This document shows, one piece after another, positions 11,301 to 23,960 of a stretch of 64,000 bases of DNA; position 1 is the stretch's first letter; every line of letters begins with the position of its first letter. This DNA comes from Triticum aestivum (lineage: Eukaryota; Streptophyta; Magnoliopsida; Poales; Poaceae), in NCBI RefSeq assembly GCF_018294505.1, contig NC_057809.1:140156979-140220978 (forward strand). Direction: 5' to 3'. The position numbers were made by a program, and so were the translations under genes. A model generated the notes under the pieces. That model saw only the letters and a program-made list of their open reading frames with translations, was not told the DNA's origin and did not search any database.

Positions 11301-11954
11301 CATCTATCCTCCCGGTGAAATAAGTTTCTCGTCTCCTTGTTTATGTCAATTCAATCTGTTGTTTCCGCTAGTGGCAAAATTTCACCTCGGTTTTGAGATG
11401 TTCCCCATAAGCCCACTTAAAGCTTATCCTTTCGTTGTTGTTAATTCAACGAATTCGTTCTAGCATTTGTTGTAACTGTGCTCTCTCAAGACCTTGTTTT
11501 TACCTCCGTTCATGCCATTCCATTCTTTCTTTTTCTTCCGGAGGCATTGTGATGTTGCTCTTTTCAACCCATCATCTCGTTTTGTCAAAGATCATCTTCA
11601 ATTCCTTCCATTTCCAACCGGAGTGTTGCCGTAATTGATCTTTATCATTCCTTGTACATCTTGTTTCAACCGGAGTGCTTGCATGTACTTCTTGTCCATT
11701 GAAACCCTTTTCTTATGTCCGTCAACCTACAAGTTTTCCATAATGATCCTTGTTCCTCTTTTCTGACGGAGTGTTTGCAACTTTGTTCTTCTCCGTTGCT
11801 TTCTTTCTTTCAATTTGCTTAATCTTTTCAAGGTTCTTTGGTCTCATTCGTTTGTCAAAGAAGCAACTTAGTTTTACCTCTTCTCTTTCTCGTCCTTTTC
11901 CCTCCGGTGCCATTCTAGATCTCGGGACGAGATCCTCTCGTAGTGGTGGAGTGT
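8399..11954 (+). other. Non-coding internal domain of the LARD
   Basis: This stretch of 3.6 kb has no open frame with recognisable similarity. The plus strand is strongly T/C-rich from about 9400 to 11950. The motif CCGGAGT or close variants recurs (for example near 10172, 10865, 11620, 11675, 11766). Pyrimidine-rich blocks separate these motifs. The longest frames (about 110 codons) are Ser/Phe-rich by-products of T/C richness. Conserved RNA structure has been proposed for LARD cores; I see the composition but cannot test folding. Confidence 0.75.
8401..8414 (+). promoter_or_regulatory. LARD primer-binding site
   Basis: TTGGTAATCAGAGC lies two bases after the 5' LTR. It resembles the common plant PBS TGGTATCAGAGC, complementary to initiator tRNA-Met, with one extra A. 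Whether that A is a family feature or a later change cannot be told from one copy. Confidence 0.7.
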
Positions 11955-14900
11955 TGTAACGCCCCAAGACCGGAGCTTCAGATGCCTTCCAGGGTTTCCG
12001 GGTTTCGTCGTGTGAGTTGTTGGTTTATTGCATTCATCTTTGCATTTGTGCATTGCATCATGTCATCATGCCATCATGTCTTTAATCTTTGCAACTCAAA
12101 TAAATGAACTGTATGGATCTTCGGTCCATTTAAACCGAGGGAATTCACATGGTGAGTTCTCTTTATAACATATCCTCCCGATATTAGGGAGCTATATTAA
12201 ATATTTCATTTTCGGAATCAGCCATAACACACGTGCAAAATATTTTCCATGTCTATTCCTCTTCGAGTTTGACCTTCAAACCTTGCCAATATTTCTCATC
12301 TCTTTTATCGAGGCTCCTCTAGAAATCTCAGCCCTTTTAGAGTCCTTTCGAATGGGTTTCAAAATCCAAACATGTTGAATTAAATTCAACATGTGCGAAT
12401 CTATTGTTCTCCAAAAACCCTCTTGCCATTTTATTTAAATTCCTCACATTTTTGTGAGTCCAAGGAAATTATCCGCATGTCCAACTTCTTCCCCTATCAC
12501 CTCCTTCCTTTTTCTTCTCTTCTTTGTTTTTTTCTGTTTTAGAAATGAGAGAAAGGAGTTCAGCCTAGCCCAGCAGCCTAGGCCTCCCTACCTCCTGTGC
12601 TGGCCCAAGGCCCAGCCGCACCCACCAACCCTAGCGCTAACCCTAGCCCGTTTCCCTTTCGCTCCATCTCTCCCCTCGCGCCACCAGAGGGAGACCCGCA
12701 GCCCGACTCCCTCTCCCCTCGACCTCATCCCCATCGATCTCCTCTCTCCTCTCGTTCGACCCCAAACGCAAGAACCCTGCGTCGGCCTCTCTTTTCCCCT
12801 CGACCAGTGCCGCCCCTTGCGGTCGTTGTAGCGCTGCACCGGTCGTCGTCCGTCCCCTCACCCGCACATAGGGTCCTCTCCCTGCTTCCTTGTGCTGCAG
12901 CTCGTAGGAGGCGCGAGCTCTCGCAGGCATAGCATAAGGGAGGAGCCCCAACGCCCGCGCACCCATGCGTTCCTCGCGACCCCGCTCCGCGGTTCTTACT
13001 CCTTGCCAGCGTCCAGCCCGAGGAGCTCCGCCCAAGCCTCGGCCCAGCGCCGCCTTGTCTCCTCTGCTACGCCCGCACCTCGCCTGCGACCTCTCCGCGA
13101 CGGCGACCTCCATCGAGCCTCCCTGCTTCATCCGGCTGCCGCGCCACCATGCTCCAGCGCCACCTCGAGCTCTTCTTCCTCGACCTCCATGCCGTCCCGG
13201 AGCCCCTCGCCCGCTGCTGCACGGTCCAGCATTTTGCCTCTCCTTCCGCTGCGATGGACATCCACCTTGCCTGCCTCCTCCCGTCGGCCCTCTGCCTGCT
13301 GACGATCTGCCATCTCCGGCCGCCTGCTATGCTCCACTTCCCTGCTCGAGCTTCCTCCTTCACTGCCTGTTCTCGTTGACATGAAGACTGCAACTGAAAC
13401 ACCCTTGGTCGCCAAGTTCCTCTTCCAGACCCGTCAAGTGTACGACAACTCGGGTGCGACCACATGCATTTGTCAAGTACCCTGGAACCACTGCCGCCTT
13501 CAAGACCGGCAAGTCCAACTAGCACCGATGCCCCAAGGACCATGAGTATGACTACGCGGTGATGCGTCAAGTACTTATACCGTGTCTCCGAAATCGCCAA
13601 GACCGTCCCGGATATCGCCAAGTACCACTCCGGTTCCGGAACGCGACAAGTACCACAACACCCATGCCCCGTCAAGTTCGAACACGTGACGACCCTGGAT
13701 ATGGAATTGCAAAACGCAAGTACCCCTTCGAGTGTACGAGATCGGCGAGTCCGAAGACCCCAAGTACCACGACAACCTCGAAGGGATTCAAATCCGCCAA
13801 GCTCCTCTAACGATGACCCGAGAACGTCTATGATCCGTGCACAACTACCGTCACCAAGACCAGACTGACAAGTTCCCCGACAACGTGTGTACAACTACCG
13901 TCGCCTTCGGATTCGCTAAAAATGACAAGTACCTTGACGCCCGATGCATAGAACAACTACCGTCGACCCTCGAAGACCCCGTGGATGTCAAGTTCCTCGT
14001 CGTGACCCCGAGCATCTACGAACGTGGAGAGAACGTTTACTTCTGCTACGAACTTGATCCGTTCCGAAAAATCCAGCCTCGAAGGTATAACCCCGAGACG
14101 ACGCCCATGAACGAATGAATGCATGTTGGATGAGATGCCCCCTTTGTTTGCACCATGTCCGGGTTGTCACTCGTTTCCATGCCACTAACCCGTGGGAACC
14201 CGGTATCCGGGAGCGCCCCACCATCTTATGCACGCATCCACACTTTTCCCCTTTGCATCGGTATCTCAATCAAGTACCAGAACCGGAACGTTGCCGTGGC
14301 ACCGTTACCGTTATCGTGGCTGTGGCACCCTTTTTCATTTCCGCCACGATGACAAAATGCTTCATAATGCTCTTGTCAACTTTTAATAAAAAATTGCATA
14401 AACTTGTTCATGTCATCCGCATCATGATAACAACAATTAAAATGTTTAAATTGTTGTTGCAATAAATTACTAATGCATATGGGGATTTACCGGATTTGTT
14501 GATTGTTATATCCGGCACCATTTAAACTGTTTAAATGGTATAGTTTTGTTATGCTTCACCTCTTGCCATTTTAACCAACATTTAATATTGTTGAGTACTT
14601 AAACGGGAGAGAACTAAATAATTGATGTGGTGTTTTGTCAATATGCATCCCGATGCATATTGAGCTCCACTTAACTTGTAGTTTTGTTCGTGCTCTTGCC
14701 ATGCCATGCCATGCATATTTAAACCGGACATGCATCATACTTGATTGTGCATCATGCCATGTTTATGTGATGGTTGTTTACTATGTTGTTTGCTCTTTTC
14801 CGGTGTTTCTTCTTCGGGTTGGTTCCGGTAACATCGCGTTTGTGAGGATCCGTTCGACTACGTCCGTTTGTCTTCTTCATGGACTCGTTCTTCTTCCTTG

Positions 14901-16421
14901 CGGGATCTCAGGCAAGATGACCATACCCTCGAAATCACTTCTATATTTGCTTGCTAGATGCTCGCTCTTTTGCTATGCCTATGCTATGATACCTACCACT
15001 TGCTTATCATGCCTCCCATATTGTTGAACCAAGCCTCTAACCCACCTTGTCCTAGCAAACCGTTGTTTGGCTATGTTACCGCTTTGCTCAGCCCCTCTTA
15101 TAGCATTGTTAGTTGCAGGTGAAGATTGAAGTTTGTTCCTTGTTGGAACATGGAGATGTTGTTCCTTGTTGGAACATGTTTACTTGTTGGGATATCACAA
15201 TATCTCTTATTGAATTAATGCATCTATATACTTGGTAAAGGGTGGAAGGCTCGGCCTTATGCCTGGTGTTTTGTTCCACTCTTGCCGCCCTAGTTTCCGT
15301 CATATCGGTGTTATGTTCCTGGATTTTTCTATTTTAACCCCCCCCCAGGCCAGTGCTCCTCCGAGTGTTGGTCCGACCGAGTAGACTGTGGGGCCACCTC
15401 GGGGCAACTTGAGGGTTGGTTGTACTCGTAGGATGTCTCATCTGAGTGTGCCCTGAGAACGAGATATGTGCAGCTCCTTTCGGGATTTGTCGGCACATTC
15501 GGGCGGTGTTGTTGGACTTGTTTTACCATTGTCGAGGATGTCTTGTAACCTGGATGCCGAGCCTGATCGGATTGTCTTGGGAGAAGGAATATCCTTCGTT
15601 GACCGTGAGAGCTTGTGATGGGCTAAGTTGGGACACCCTTGCGGGGATTTGAACTTTCGAAAGTCGTGCCCGCGGTTATGGGCAGATGGGAATTTGTTAA
15701 TGTCCGGTTGTAGAAAACCTGAAGTTGACCTTAATTAAAATACATCAACCGTGTGTGTTACCGTGATGGTCTCTTCTCGGCGGGGTCCGGGAAGTGAACA
15801 CGGTGTTGGAGTAATGCTTGACGTAGGTTGTTCTAGGATCACTTCTTGATCATAGTTGTTCGACCACGCTTTTGCCTTCTCTTCTCGCTCTCATTTGCCT
15901 ATGTTAGCCACCATATATGCTAGTCGCTTGCTGCAGCTCCACCTTATACCTTTTACCCTTCCTATAAGCTTAAATAGTCTTGATCGCGAGGGTGTGAGAT
16001 TGCTGAGTCCCCGTGACTCACAGTTACTTCCAAAACCAGCTTGCAGGTGCCGAGGATACCGTGCAGATGACGCAACCAAGCTCAAGGAGGAGTTCAATGA
16101 AGATCTTGTCCTTTGTCTTGTTTCGATCTAGTTGATCAGTAGTGGAGCCCAGTCGGGACGATCGGGGATCTGTGTAGCATTTGGGGTAGTCTTCTTTTAT
16201 TTTGGTTCCGTAGTCGGACCTTGATTGTATATGGATGATGTAATGCTTTATTCATGTAATTGTGTGAAGTGGCGATTGTAAGCCAACTATGTATCTCTTT
16301 CCCTTATGTATTACATGGGTTGTGTGAAGATTACCTCACTTGCGACATTGCTTTCAATGCGGTTATGCCTCTAAGTCGTGCTTCGACACGTGGGAGATAT
16401 ATCCGCATCGAGGGCGTTACA
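11955..16421 (+). repeat. 3' LTR of the LARD
   Basis: The LTR is 4,467 bp with perfect 10-base inverted ends, TGTAACGCCC and GGGCGTTACA. Inside are an AT-rich part, a very GC/CT-rich part (about 12590-13380) with long but meaningless open frames, a section (13410-14000) where CAAGT/CAAGTACC recurs every 26-72 bases, and a low-GC part before the 433 bp repeated terminus. No gene was recognised in it. Confidence 0.85.
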
Positions 16422-17933
16422 GAACACCTCATGTTTCAAATTTGTTACATAACATTTACCATACGTGCATGCTACGGGCCTTGCAAACTTCAACACAAGC
16501 ATTTCTCAAATTCACAACTACTCAACTTGCACGACTTTGATATTATTACCTCCATATCTCAAAACAATCATCAAGCATCAAACTTCTCTTAGTATTCAAA
16601 ACACTCATAAGAATTTTTTTACTAATCTTGAATACCTAGCATATTAGGATTATTTAAGCAAATTACCATGCTATTTAAGACTCTCAAAATAATCTAAGTG
16701 AAGCATGAGAGATCAATAGTTTCTATTAAACAAATCCACCACCGTGCTCTAAAAGATATAAGTGAAGTACTAGAGCAAAACTATATAACTCAAAAGATAT
16801 AAGTGAAGCACATAGAGTATTCTAACAAATTCCAAATCATGTATGGCTCTCTCAAAAGGTGTCTATAGCAAGGATGATTGTGGTAAACGAAAAAGCAAAG
16901 ACTCAAATCATACAAGACGCTCCAAGCAAAACACATATCATGTGGTGAATAAAAATATAGCTCCAAGTAAAGTTACCGATAGAAGTAGATGAAAGAGGGA
17001 TGCCTTCCGGGGCATCCCCAAGCTTTGGATTTTAGGTGTCCTTAGATTATCTTGGGGTGCCATGGGAATCCCCAAGCTTTGGCTCTTGCCACTCCTTGTT
17101 CCATAATCCATCAAATCTTTACCCAAAACTTGAAAACTTCACAACACAAAACTTAAAGTAGAAAATCTCGTGAGCTCCGTTAGTGAAAGAAAACAAAAGA
17201 CCACTTCAAGGTACTGTAATGAACTCATTATTTATTTATATTTGTGTTAAAACTACTGTATTCCAACTTCTCTATGGTTTATAAACTATTTTACTAGCCA
17301 TAGATTCATCAAAATAAGCAAACAACACATGAAAAAACAGAATCTGTCAAAGACAGAACAGGCTGTAGTAATCTGTAGCTAGCGCAAGATCTGGTGCCCC
17401 AAAAATTCTAAAATAAATTTCTGGACGTGAGGAATTTATCTACTAATCCTATGTAAAAATAATTAACTAAATATCACTTTCCAAATAAAAATGGCAGCAA
17501 TTCTCGTGAGCGTTGAAGTTTCCATTTTTTACAGCAAGATATCAAGACTTTCCCCAAGTCTTCCCAACGGTTCTACTTGGCACAAACACTAATTAAACAC
17601 AAAAAACTCAACCAAAACAGTGGTAGGTAAATTATTTATTACTAAATAGGAGCAAAAGGCAAGGAATAAAAATAAAATTGGGTTGCCTCCCAACAACTGC
17701 TATAGTTTAACGCCCCTAGCTAGGCATAAAAAGCAAGGATAGATCTAGGTATTGCCATCTTTGGTAGGCAATCAATAAGTGGCTCTCATAATAGATTCAT
17801 AAGGTAATTTAATCTTCTTTCTAGGAAATTGTTCCATGCCTTTACTTAATGGAAATTGGAATCTAATATTTCCTTCCTTCATATCAATAATTGCACCAAT
17901 CGTTCTAAGGAAAGGTCTAACAAGGATAATAGG
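16422..17933 (-). other. Non-coding 3' internal region of the Gypsy element
   Basis: About 1.5 kb without a supported coding frame. It holds one exact copy (17012-17025) and one variant (17066-17079) of GCATCCCCAAGCTT, the plus-strand form of the PPT motif. The exact copy follows a short inverted repeat, GGGATGCC..GGGCATCCC. Three copies of an (A)TATAAGTGAAG-type motif occur near 16691, 16757 and 16797. Confidence 0.7.
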
Positions 17934-19935
17934 TCATGAAGGATTGCAATATATGTCAAGAACAATAAAATCTACGGGCACATAATTCCTATTTGCGACA
18001 ATAAGAACATAATTGATTCTTCCCATTGGTTTCTTAATAGTGGAATCTGCAAGGTGCAAGTTTAAAGCGCTATCATCAAAATCACGGGAACCTAACAAAT
18101 CACACAAAGTCTTTGGAATCATGGAAACACTAGCACCCAAATGACATAAAGCATAGAACTCATGATCTTTAATATTAATTTTAATAGTTGGTTCCCACTC
18201 ATCATAAAGTTTTCTAGGGATAGAAACTTCCAACTCAAGTTTTTCTTCATAAGATTGCATCAAGGCATCAACGATATGTTTAGTAAACGCTTTATTTTGA
18301 CTATAAGCATGAGGAGAATATAGCACAGGTTGCAACAAGGAAATACAATCAATCAAAGAGCAATTTTCATAATTAAATTCCTTGAAATCCAAAATAGTGG
18401 GTTTAGCAACATCTAGGGTTTTAATTTCTTCAGTCCCACTTTCATCAAATTTAGCATCAAGATCTAAAAACTCTGAATTTTTGGAACACCTTCTAGGTAA
18501 AGGTGGATCATATTCAGTCCCATCATTATCAAGATTCATATTGCAAAACAAAGATTTAATAGGGGACACATCAATAACTTTTAGATCATCATCTTTATTT
18601 TCATAGGAACTAGAAAAACACGCTCTTATAAAGGCATCTTTCTTAGCACGCATCCTAGCGGTTCTTTCTTTGCACTCATCAATGGAAATTCTCATGGCTT
18701 TGAGAGACTCATTGATATCATGCTTAGAAGGAATAGATCTAAGTTTCAAAGAATCAACATCAAGAGAAATTCTATCAACGTTCCTAGCCAACTCATCAAT
18801 CTTAAGCAATTTTTCTTCAATCAAAGCATTGAATTTTTTTTGTGAAGTAATAATTCTTTAATATTAGATTCAAAATCAGAGGGCATCTTATTATAATTTC
18901 CATAAGAATTTTTGTAGAAATTGCCATAATTATTAGAGGGATTACTAGGATAAGGCCTAGGATTAAAATTTCCTCTATACGCGTTGTTACCAAAATTGTT
19001 CCTACCAACAAAATTCACATCCATAGATTCATTATTATTCTCAATCAAAGTAGACAAGGGCATATCATTAGGATCAGAAGAAACACTCTTACTAGCAAAT
19101 AATTTCATAAGTTCATCCATCTTTCCACTCAAAACATTAATTTCTTCTATCACATGCACCTTTTTATTAGTAGATCTTTCAGTATGCCATTGAGAATAAT
19201 TAACCATAATATTATCTAGGAGTTTAGTAGCTTCTCCTAAAGTGATTTCCATAAAAGTGCCTCCCGCGAACGAATCTAAAAGATTTCTAGAAGCAAAATT
19301 CAATCTGGCATAAACTTTTGTATAATCGTCCACAAATTCAAACCATGAGTAGGGCAATTACGTATCATTAATTTCATCCTCTCCCAAGCTTGTGCAACAT
19401 GTTCATGATCAAGTTGCTTAAAATTCATAATATCGTTTCTAAGGGAGATGATCTTAGCGGGAGGAAAATACTTAGAGATAAAAGCATCTTTGCACTTGTT
19501 CCAAGAATCAATACTATTTTTAGGCAAAGACGAAAACCAAGCTTTAGCACGATCTCTAAGCAAAAAAAGAAATAGTTTCAACTTAACAATATCGTTGTCC
19601 ACATCTTTCTTCTTTTGCATATCACACAAATCAACGAAGCTATTTAGATGGGTAGTGGCATCTTCACTAGGAAGGCCGGAAAACGGATCTTTCATGACAA
19701 GATTTAGCAAAGCGACATTAATTTCACAAGATTCAGCATCGGTAAGAGGAGCAATCGGAGTGCTAATAAAATCATTGTTGTCGGTATTGGTAAATTCACA
19801 CAATTTAGTGTTATCTTGATCCGTCGTGACAAGCAAGCAATCCAAGACACAAGCAAACAAAAAGCAAGTGGGCAAAAAGAGGCAAATAGAGAAAGAGAGT
19901 GAGGATAGAGAGAGAGAGGGTGAATAAAATGGCAA
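17934..19935 (-). pseudogene. Gypsy gag-protease, two frameshifts and dead protease
   Basis: The coding sequence is split over three frames of the minus strand: 19935-19300 (capsid, with RDRAKAWFSSLP and a following FISKYFPPAKI), 19357-18821 (end of capsid and an Asn/Gly/Tyr-rich tail) and 18824-17934 (linker and retropepsin). Frameshifts lie near 19330 and 18822. The protease reads CHLGASVSM where related elements have CDLGASVSM, so its catalytic Asp is His. The Met at 19935 begins a hydrophobic stretch unlike gag; the true start is probably further in, near 19820. No zinc knuckle is present, as in other Athila-lineage gags. Confidence 0.85.
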
Positions 19936-20037
19936 GGGTGAAGTGGGGGAGAGGAAAACGAGAGGCGAATGGCAAATAATGTAATGCGGGATATAAGGGT
20001 TGTGATGGGTACTTGGTATGTTTGACTTTTGCGTAGA

Positions 20038-20056
20038 CTCCCCGGCAACGGCGCCA
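20038..20056 (-). promoter_or_regulatory. Primer-binding site, tRNA-Asp
   Basis: The plus strand reads CTCCCCGGCAACGGCGCCA, which is the 3' end of plant tRNA-Asp. The element's sense strand is therefore its complement, TGGCGCCGTTGCCGGGGAG. This primer is typical of Athila-lineage elements and fixes the minus orientation. An identical 19-mer lies at 31579-31597. Confidence 0.92.
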
Positions 20057-20067
20057 GAAATCTTCTT

Positions 20068-21639
20068 GCTACCTCTTGAGCACTGCGTTGGATTTTCTTG
20101 AAGAGGAAAGGATGATGCAGCAAAGTAGCGTAACTATTTCCCTCAGTTTTTGAGAACCAAGGTATCAATCCAGTAGGAGGCTACGCGTGAGTCCCTTGTA
20201 CCTGCACAAAGCAAATAACTCCTCGCAACCAATGCGATAAGGGGTTGTCAATCCCTTCACGGTCACTTACGAGAGTGAGATCTGATAGATATGATAAGAT
20301 AATATTTTTGGTATTTTTATGATAAAGATGCAAAGTAAAATAAAAGCAAAGGAAATAACTAAGTATTGGAAGATTAATATGATGAAGATAGACCCCGGGG
20401 CCATATGTTTCACTAGTGGCTTCTCTCAAGAGCATAAGTATTTTACGGTGGGTGAACGAATTGCTATTGAGCAATTGGCAGAATTGAGCATAGTTATGAG
20501 AATATCTAGGTATGATCACGTATATAGGCATCACGTCCGAGACAAGTAGACCAACTCCTGCCTGCATCTACTACTATTACTCCACTCATCGACCTCTATC
20601 CAGCATGCATCTAGAGTATTAAGTTCATGAAAACAGAGTAACGCCTTAAGCAAGATGACATGATGTAGAGGGATAAATTTATGCAATATGATAAAAAAAC
20701 ATCTTGTTATCCTCGATGGCAACAATACAATACGTGCCTTGCTTCCCCTACTGTCACTGGGAAATGACACTGCAAGATTGAACCCAAACCTAGGCACTTC
20801 TCCCATTGCAAGCAAGACTAATCTAGTAGGCCAAACCAAACTAATAATTCGAAGAGACTTGCAAAGATAACCAATCATACATAAAATAATTCAGAGAAGA
20901 TTCAAATATTGTTCATAGATAATCTTGATCATAAACCCACAATTCATCGGTCTCAACAAACACACCGCAAAAAGAAGATTACATCGAATAGATCTCCACA
21001 AGAGATGGGAGAACATTGTAGTGAGATCCAAAAAGAGAGAAGAAGTCATCTAGCTAATAACTATGGACCCGAAGGTCTGAGGTAAACTACTCACACTTCA
21101 TCGGAGGGGCTATGGTGTTGATGTAGAAGCCCTCCGTGATGGATGCCCCCTCCGGCGGAACTCCGGAACAGGCCCCAAGATGGGATCTCGTGGATACAGA
21201 AAGTTACGGCGGTGGAATTAGGGTTTTGGCTCCGTATCTGATCGTTTGGGGGTACGTAGGTATATATAGGAGGAAGGAGTATGTCAGTGGAGCAACAGTG
21301 GGCCCACGAGGGTGGAGGGCGCACCTGAGGTGGGGTAGGCACGCCCCCCTACCTCGTGGCCTCCTCCTTTATTTCTTGACGTATGGTCCAAGTCTCCTGG
21401 ATCATGTTCGGTGAGAAAATCACGTCCCGAAGGTTTCATTCCATTTGGACTTCGTTTGATATTTTTTTCTTCGAAACTCTAAAATAGGCCAAAAAACAGC
21501 AATTCTGGGCTGGGCCTCCGGTTAATAGGTTAGTCCCAAAAATAATATAAAAGTGGATAATAAAGCCCAATAATGTCCAAAACAGTAGATAATATAGCAT
21601 GGAGCAATCAAAATTTATAGATACGTTGGAGACATATCA
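20068..21639 (-). repeat. 5' LTR of the Gypsy element
   Basis: The LTR is 1,572 bp; its sense strand opens TGATATGTCTCC and ends GGTAGCA. A TATA box lies near 21262-21270 (TATATATA). The U3 part is closely similar to the LTRs at 24633 and 31608, but the R/U5 part is unrelated to theirs. Confidence 0.85.
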
Positions 21640-22583
21640 GTCCACAAGTTGGTATTGTTGTTAACGATCTTTTGGTATGAACTTGGCATTTGCTTCCAAC
21701 CATCATGCCGAGGGTCGACGTGGACATAAAGCTGAATCATTTGTTTCGAAATGAATTTTCAGACACCTGATTTTTATTTGATGGGTAGCATAAGCACCTG
21801 CCGTTCGAATTCCCGGTTCTCCAAATTTTTCGAAACAAGTGCATGCACTTATTATCACGATGAAAAAACAATATCCCTGCTGCATCTGAGTTATCAGTCT
21901 GTACTTGTAGAATTCTCTCGTTTATTGAGCACGTATATTGTTTTTTCAGATCGAGCAAGTTTCAACTGGGTTGTAGACTGCCCAGGCTTGGTTTTGTTTT
22001 TAACAGGCCCAGCCCATGACGACAACGGGGCACAAAAACCCAGCAGGTATCTACTGGCCTCTGGCCCGCCAGCGTTAGTTATATTTTGTCTTACAACATC
22101 CGCAGGCAGTTTTTTTTACTGAATTAAACACACCGCTCAGTTCTATTTTCCTCTTGAAACGCATGTCTACATCCGTTTTCTAATTTCTACCTATAGTTTT
22201 ACTAGTTCATATACACGTATCATTATATTGAAAATACATAAAATTCCCTTTTCATATTTACATCCTTATTTTTTTTGTTTTCCCTCCCAGCGCTGATTTT
22301 TTTACCACTGGTTTTCCCTTAAACCAACTCAATTGCCCCACGTCTTATTTTCTTACAAAAACAAAATGATTTTTTTGGCAAATCAATAAGTTCTTAAAAA
22401 TGTTTATCATTTCGGGATCACAAAAGTTCGGACTCCACCGAAATATGCAAAATAAGGTTGAACTTTTTGACCGTGGTCCTGGGCAGAAAACGGGATATAA
22501 TAAATTACTTAAGAATTAGCAAATGGGCTGCAAATTATTAAAAAAAATAGCAAATGGGCTCTATGTTGTCTGCCACGGATTTG
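21640..22583. other. Unassigned AT-rich sequence, probably CACTA interior
   Basis: About 940 bp of AT-rich DNA between the Gypsy LTR and the first tandem repeat unit. I see no coding frame, LTR end or inverted repeat in it. Confidence 0.4.
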
Positions 22584-23960
22584 GAGGCTGACTTGTGGGC
22601 CTACTAAGTTCATGCGTACACAAGGTTTCTCAAAAAAGAAACTTAGTCAACAATCGACTCTACCAGCGTCAGACCGTTAGATGTCAATTTAACGGCAATC
22701 GTGCTTCTTCAGTCTCTGATTTTCCTGCCCCAGCCGCCCAAACCAGCACAGTCAAAACTGCCTGCTCCCGCCTCCCGTGGCCGGCTGTGCTGCCAGGCAG
22801 GCCTCACGGCCCTGTCATATACTCGCATCCCTGGCTTGTTTATCCCTCTACTCACCCACACCTTCTGTTATTTTCTGGCGATGGCAGTCGAACCAGTCAA
22901 CCCTCGTACTCTCCACCGTGTGGGCAGCCACTTTCGTGTCTTCCCCGGCTCTGTGTCGTTCCCTTCGTAGGCCTCGCCATCGTCCACCGCCCTGGTGCTC
23001 TCGGCGCGGCGTGGTCAATGAATGACATCCATCGGAAGTGGAGTGTACGTGGAGAGGCTGACAACTGGGTCCACGGCTGCACACAAGGAAATGCCTCCTT
23101 ATTACGCGCAAAATAATGATTCCTCCACCTAACATCTGGGACTCGCCGGAAGGGCCTCTGTACTTCGTGAAAAAACGTTCCCTCCGCTGATAGGTCGGAC
23201 CCACCAACTATATCTTCGCACGCAAGAAAGTGCCTCCTTATTGCGCACAAAAAATGAATACCCCCTGCCAGATGGGACCCATCACAGTGGGAGGCTGATT
23301 TGTGGGCCTACTAAGTTGACGGGGACGGAGGGCTTTGTGAACTTAGTCATATATGAAGGATTCTAGCTCCAGTGACCGTATGATGTCCATCCAACGGCCG
23401 TAGTGCTTCTTCAACCTTTGGTCTTCTTGCTCCAGCCACCCAAACCAGCGCCGGTCGTGTCACGTGCTCCTGCCTCCCGTGGCCGGCTGTGATGCCGCAG
23501 AGGCCTCACCGCCCCCTACTACTCCCACCGCTGGCCAGGCCATCCCTCTACCCACCCACACCCCCTGTTATTCTGCGGCGACGACAGCCTCACACCGCAA
23601 CCGAACCAGTGAACCCTCGTACTCCTCTCCGCGTGGGCATCCACTGCCGCGTCTTCCCTGGCTCCGCGTCGCCCCTTCCTAGGCCTTGCCGTCGTCCACC
23701 GCCTTGGTGCTCTCTGCGTGGCGTGGGAAATGTGGTCAACGACCAACTTACATCGGAAGAGTACTGTACGTGGAGAGACTGACACCTGGGTCCACGGCAG
23801 CCGCAAGTAAGTGCCTCCTTATTACGCGCAAAATAATTATTCCTGCACTTGACAATGCGACCCACCGGACGGGCCACCATATTTCACGAAAAAAACGTTT
23901 CCCCCCTGACTGCTGGGACCCACCACCTACATCTTCGCAAGCAAGGAACTGCGTCCGGGC
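22584..23960. repeat. Tandem duplication of a ~700 bp unit in the CACTA element
   Basis: A unit starting GAGGCTGACTTGTGGGCCTA (22584) starts again at 23291 (GAGGCTGATTTGTGGGCCTA), a period of 707 bp. Matching landmarks follow in the same order: a GGCCGGCTGTG block, a CCACACC..CTGTTATT block, a GTACGTGGAGAG block and ATTACGCGCAAAATAAT. A third, short repeat of the end of the unit (GGGACCCACCA..TATCTTCGCA) lies at about 23950-24040. Sub-terminal duplication of this kind is common in large CACTA elements. Confidence 0.75.

Larger units (their letters stand above)
7966..16421 (+). mobile_element. LARD (Sukkula-like large retrotransposon derivative), 5' LTR truncated
   Basis: The last 433 bp of the LTR occur twice, at 7966-8398 and 15989-16421, with nine substitutions by eye (about 2.1%). 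Between them lies a 3,556 bp internal domain without any retroviral coding sequence, then a complete 4,467 bp LTR. LTRs of about 4.5 kb and a non-coding core of about 3.5 kb are the published hallmarks of Triticeae LARDs; Sukkula is the type I recall. Such elements depend on proteins from other elements. The first four kilobases of the 5' LTR are missing and the junction is fused to Gypsy gag. Confidence 0.82.
16422..21639 (-). mobile_element. Athila-lineage Gypsy element (Sabrina/WHAM-like), 5' part
   Basis: Read on the minus strand the order is: 5' LTR (21639-20068), tRNA-Asp PBS (20056-20038), decayed gag-protease (19935-17934), then 1.5 kb of non-coding 3' internal sequence. It is cut at 16422 by the LARD. 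No reverse transcriptase or integrase is present. The non-coding part (16452-17720) is clearly similar to 27670-29700 of the other minus-strand Gypsy element, with a roughly 0.8 kb stretch of the latter absent here. Confidence 0.85.

Noticed and set aside
9398..11638. Many short plus-strand frames rich in Ser and Phe in the LARD core.
   Set aside because: They reflect T/C-rich DNA with few stops. None has a domain, and they overlap one another.
12454..13384. Long overlapping open frames on both strands (up to about 160 codons).
   Set aside because: They lie in the C-rich part of the LARD LTR, are open in several frames at once and give Pro/Ser/Arg-rich translations without domains.
22595..23880. 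Frames with Pro/Ser-rich translation in the 707 bp units.
   Set aside because: The two units are not open in the same frame throughout, so the frames are not conserved between copies.
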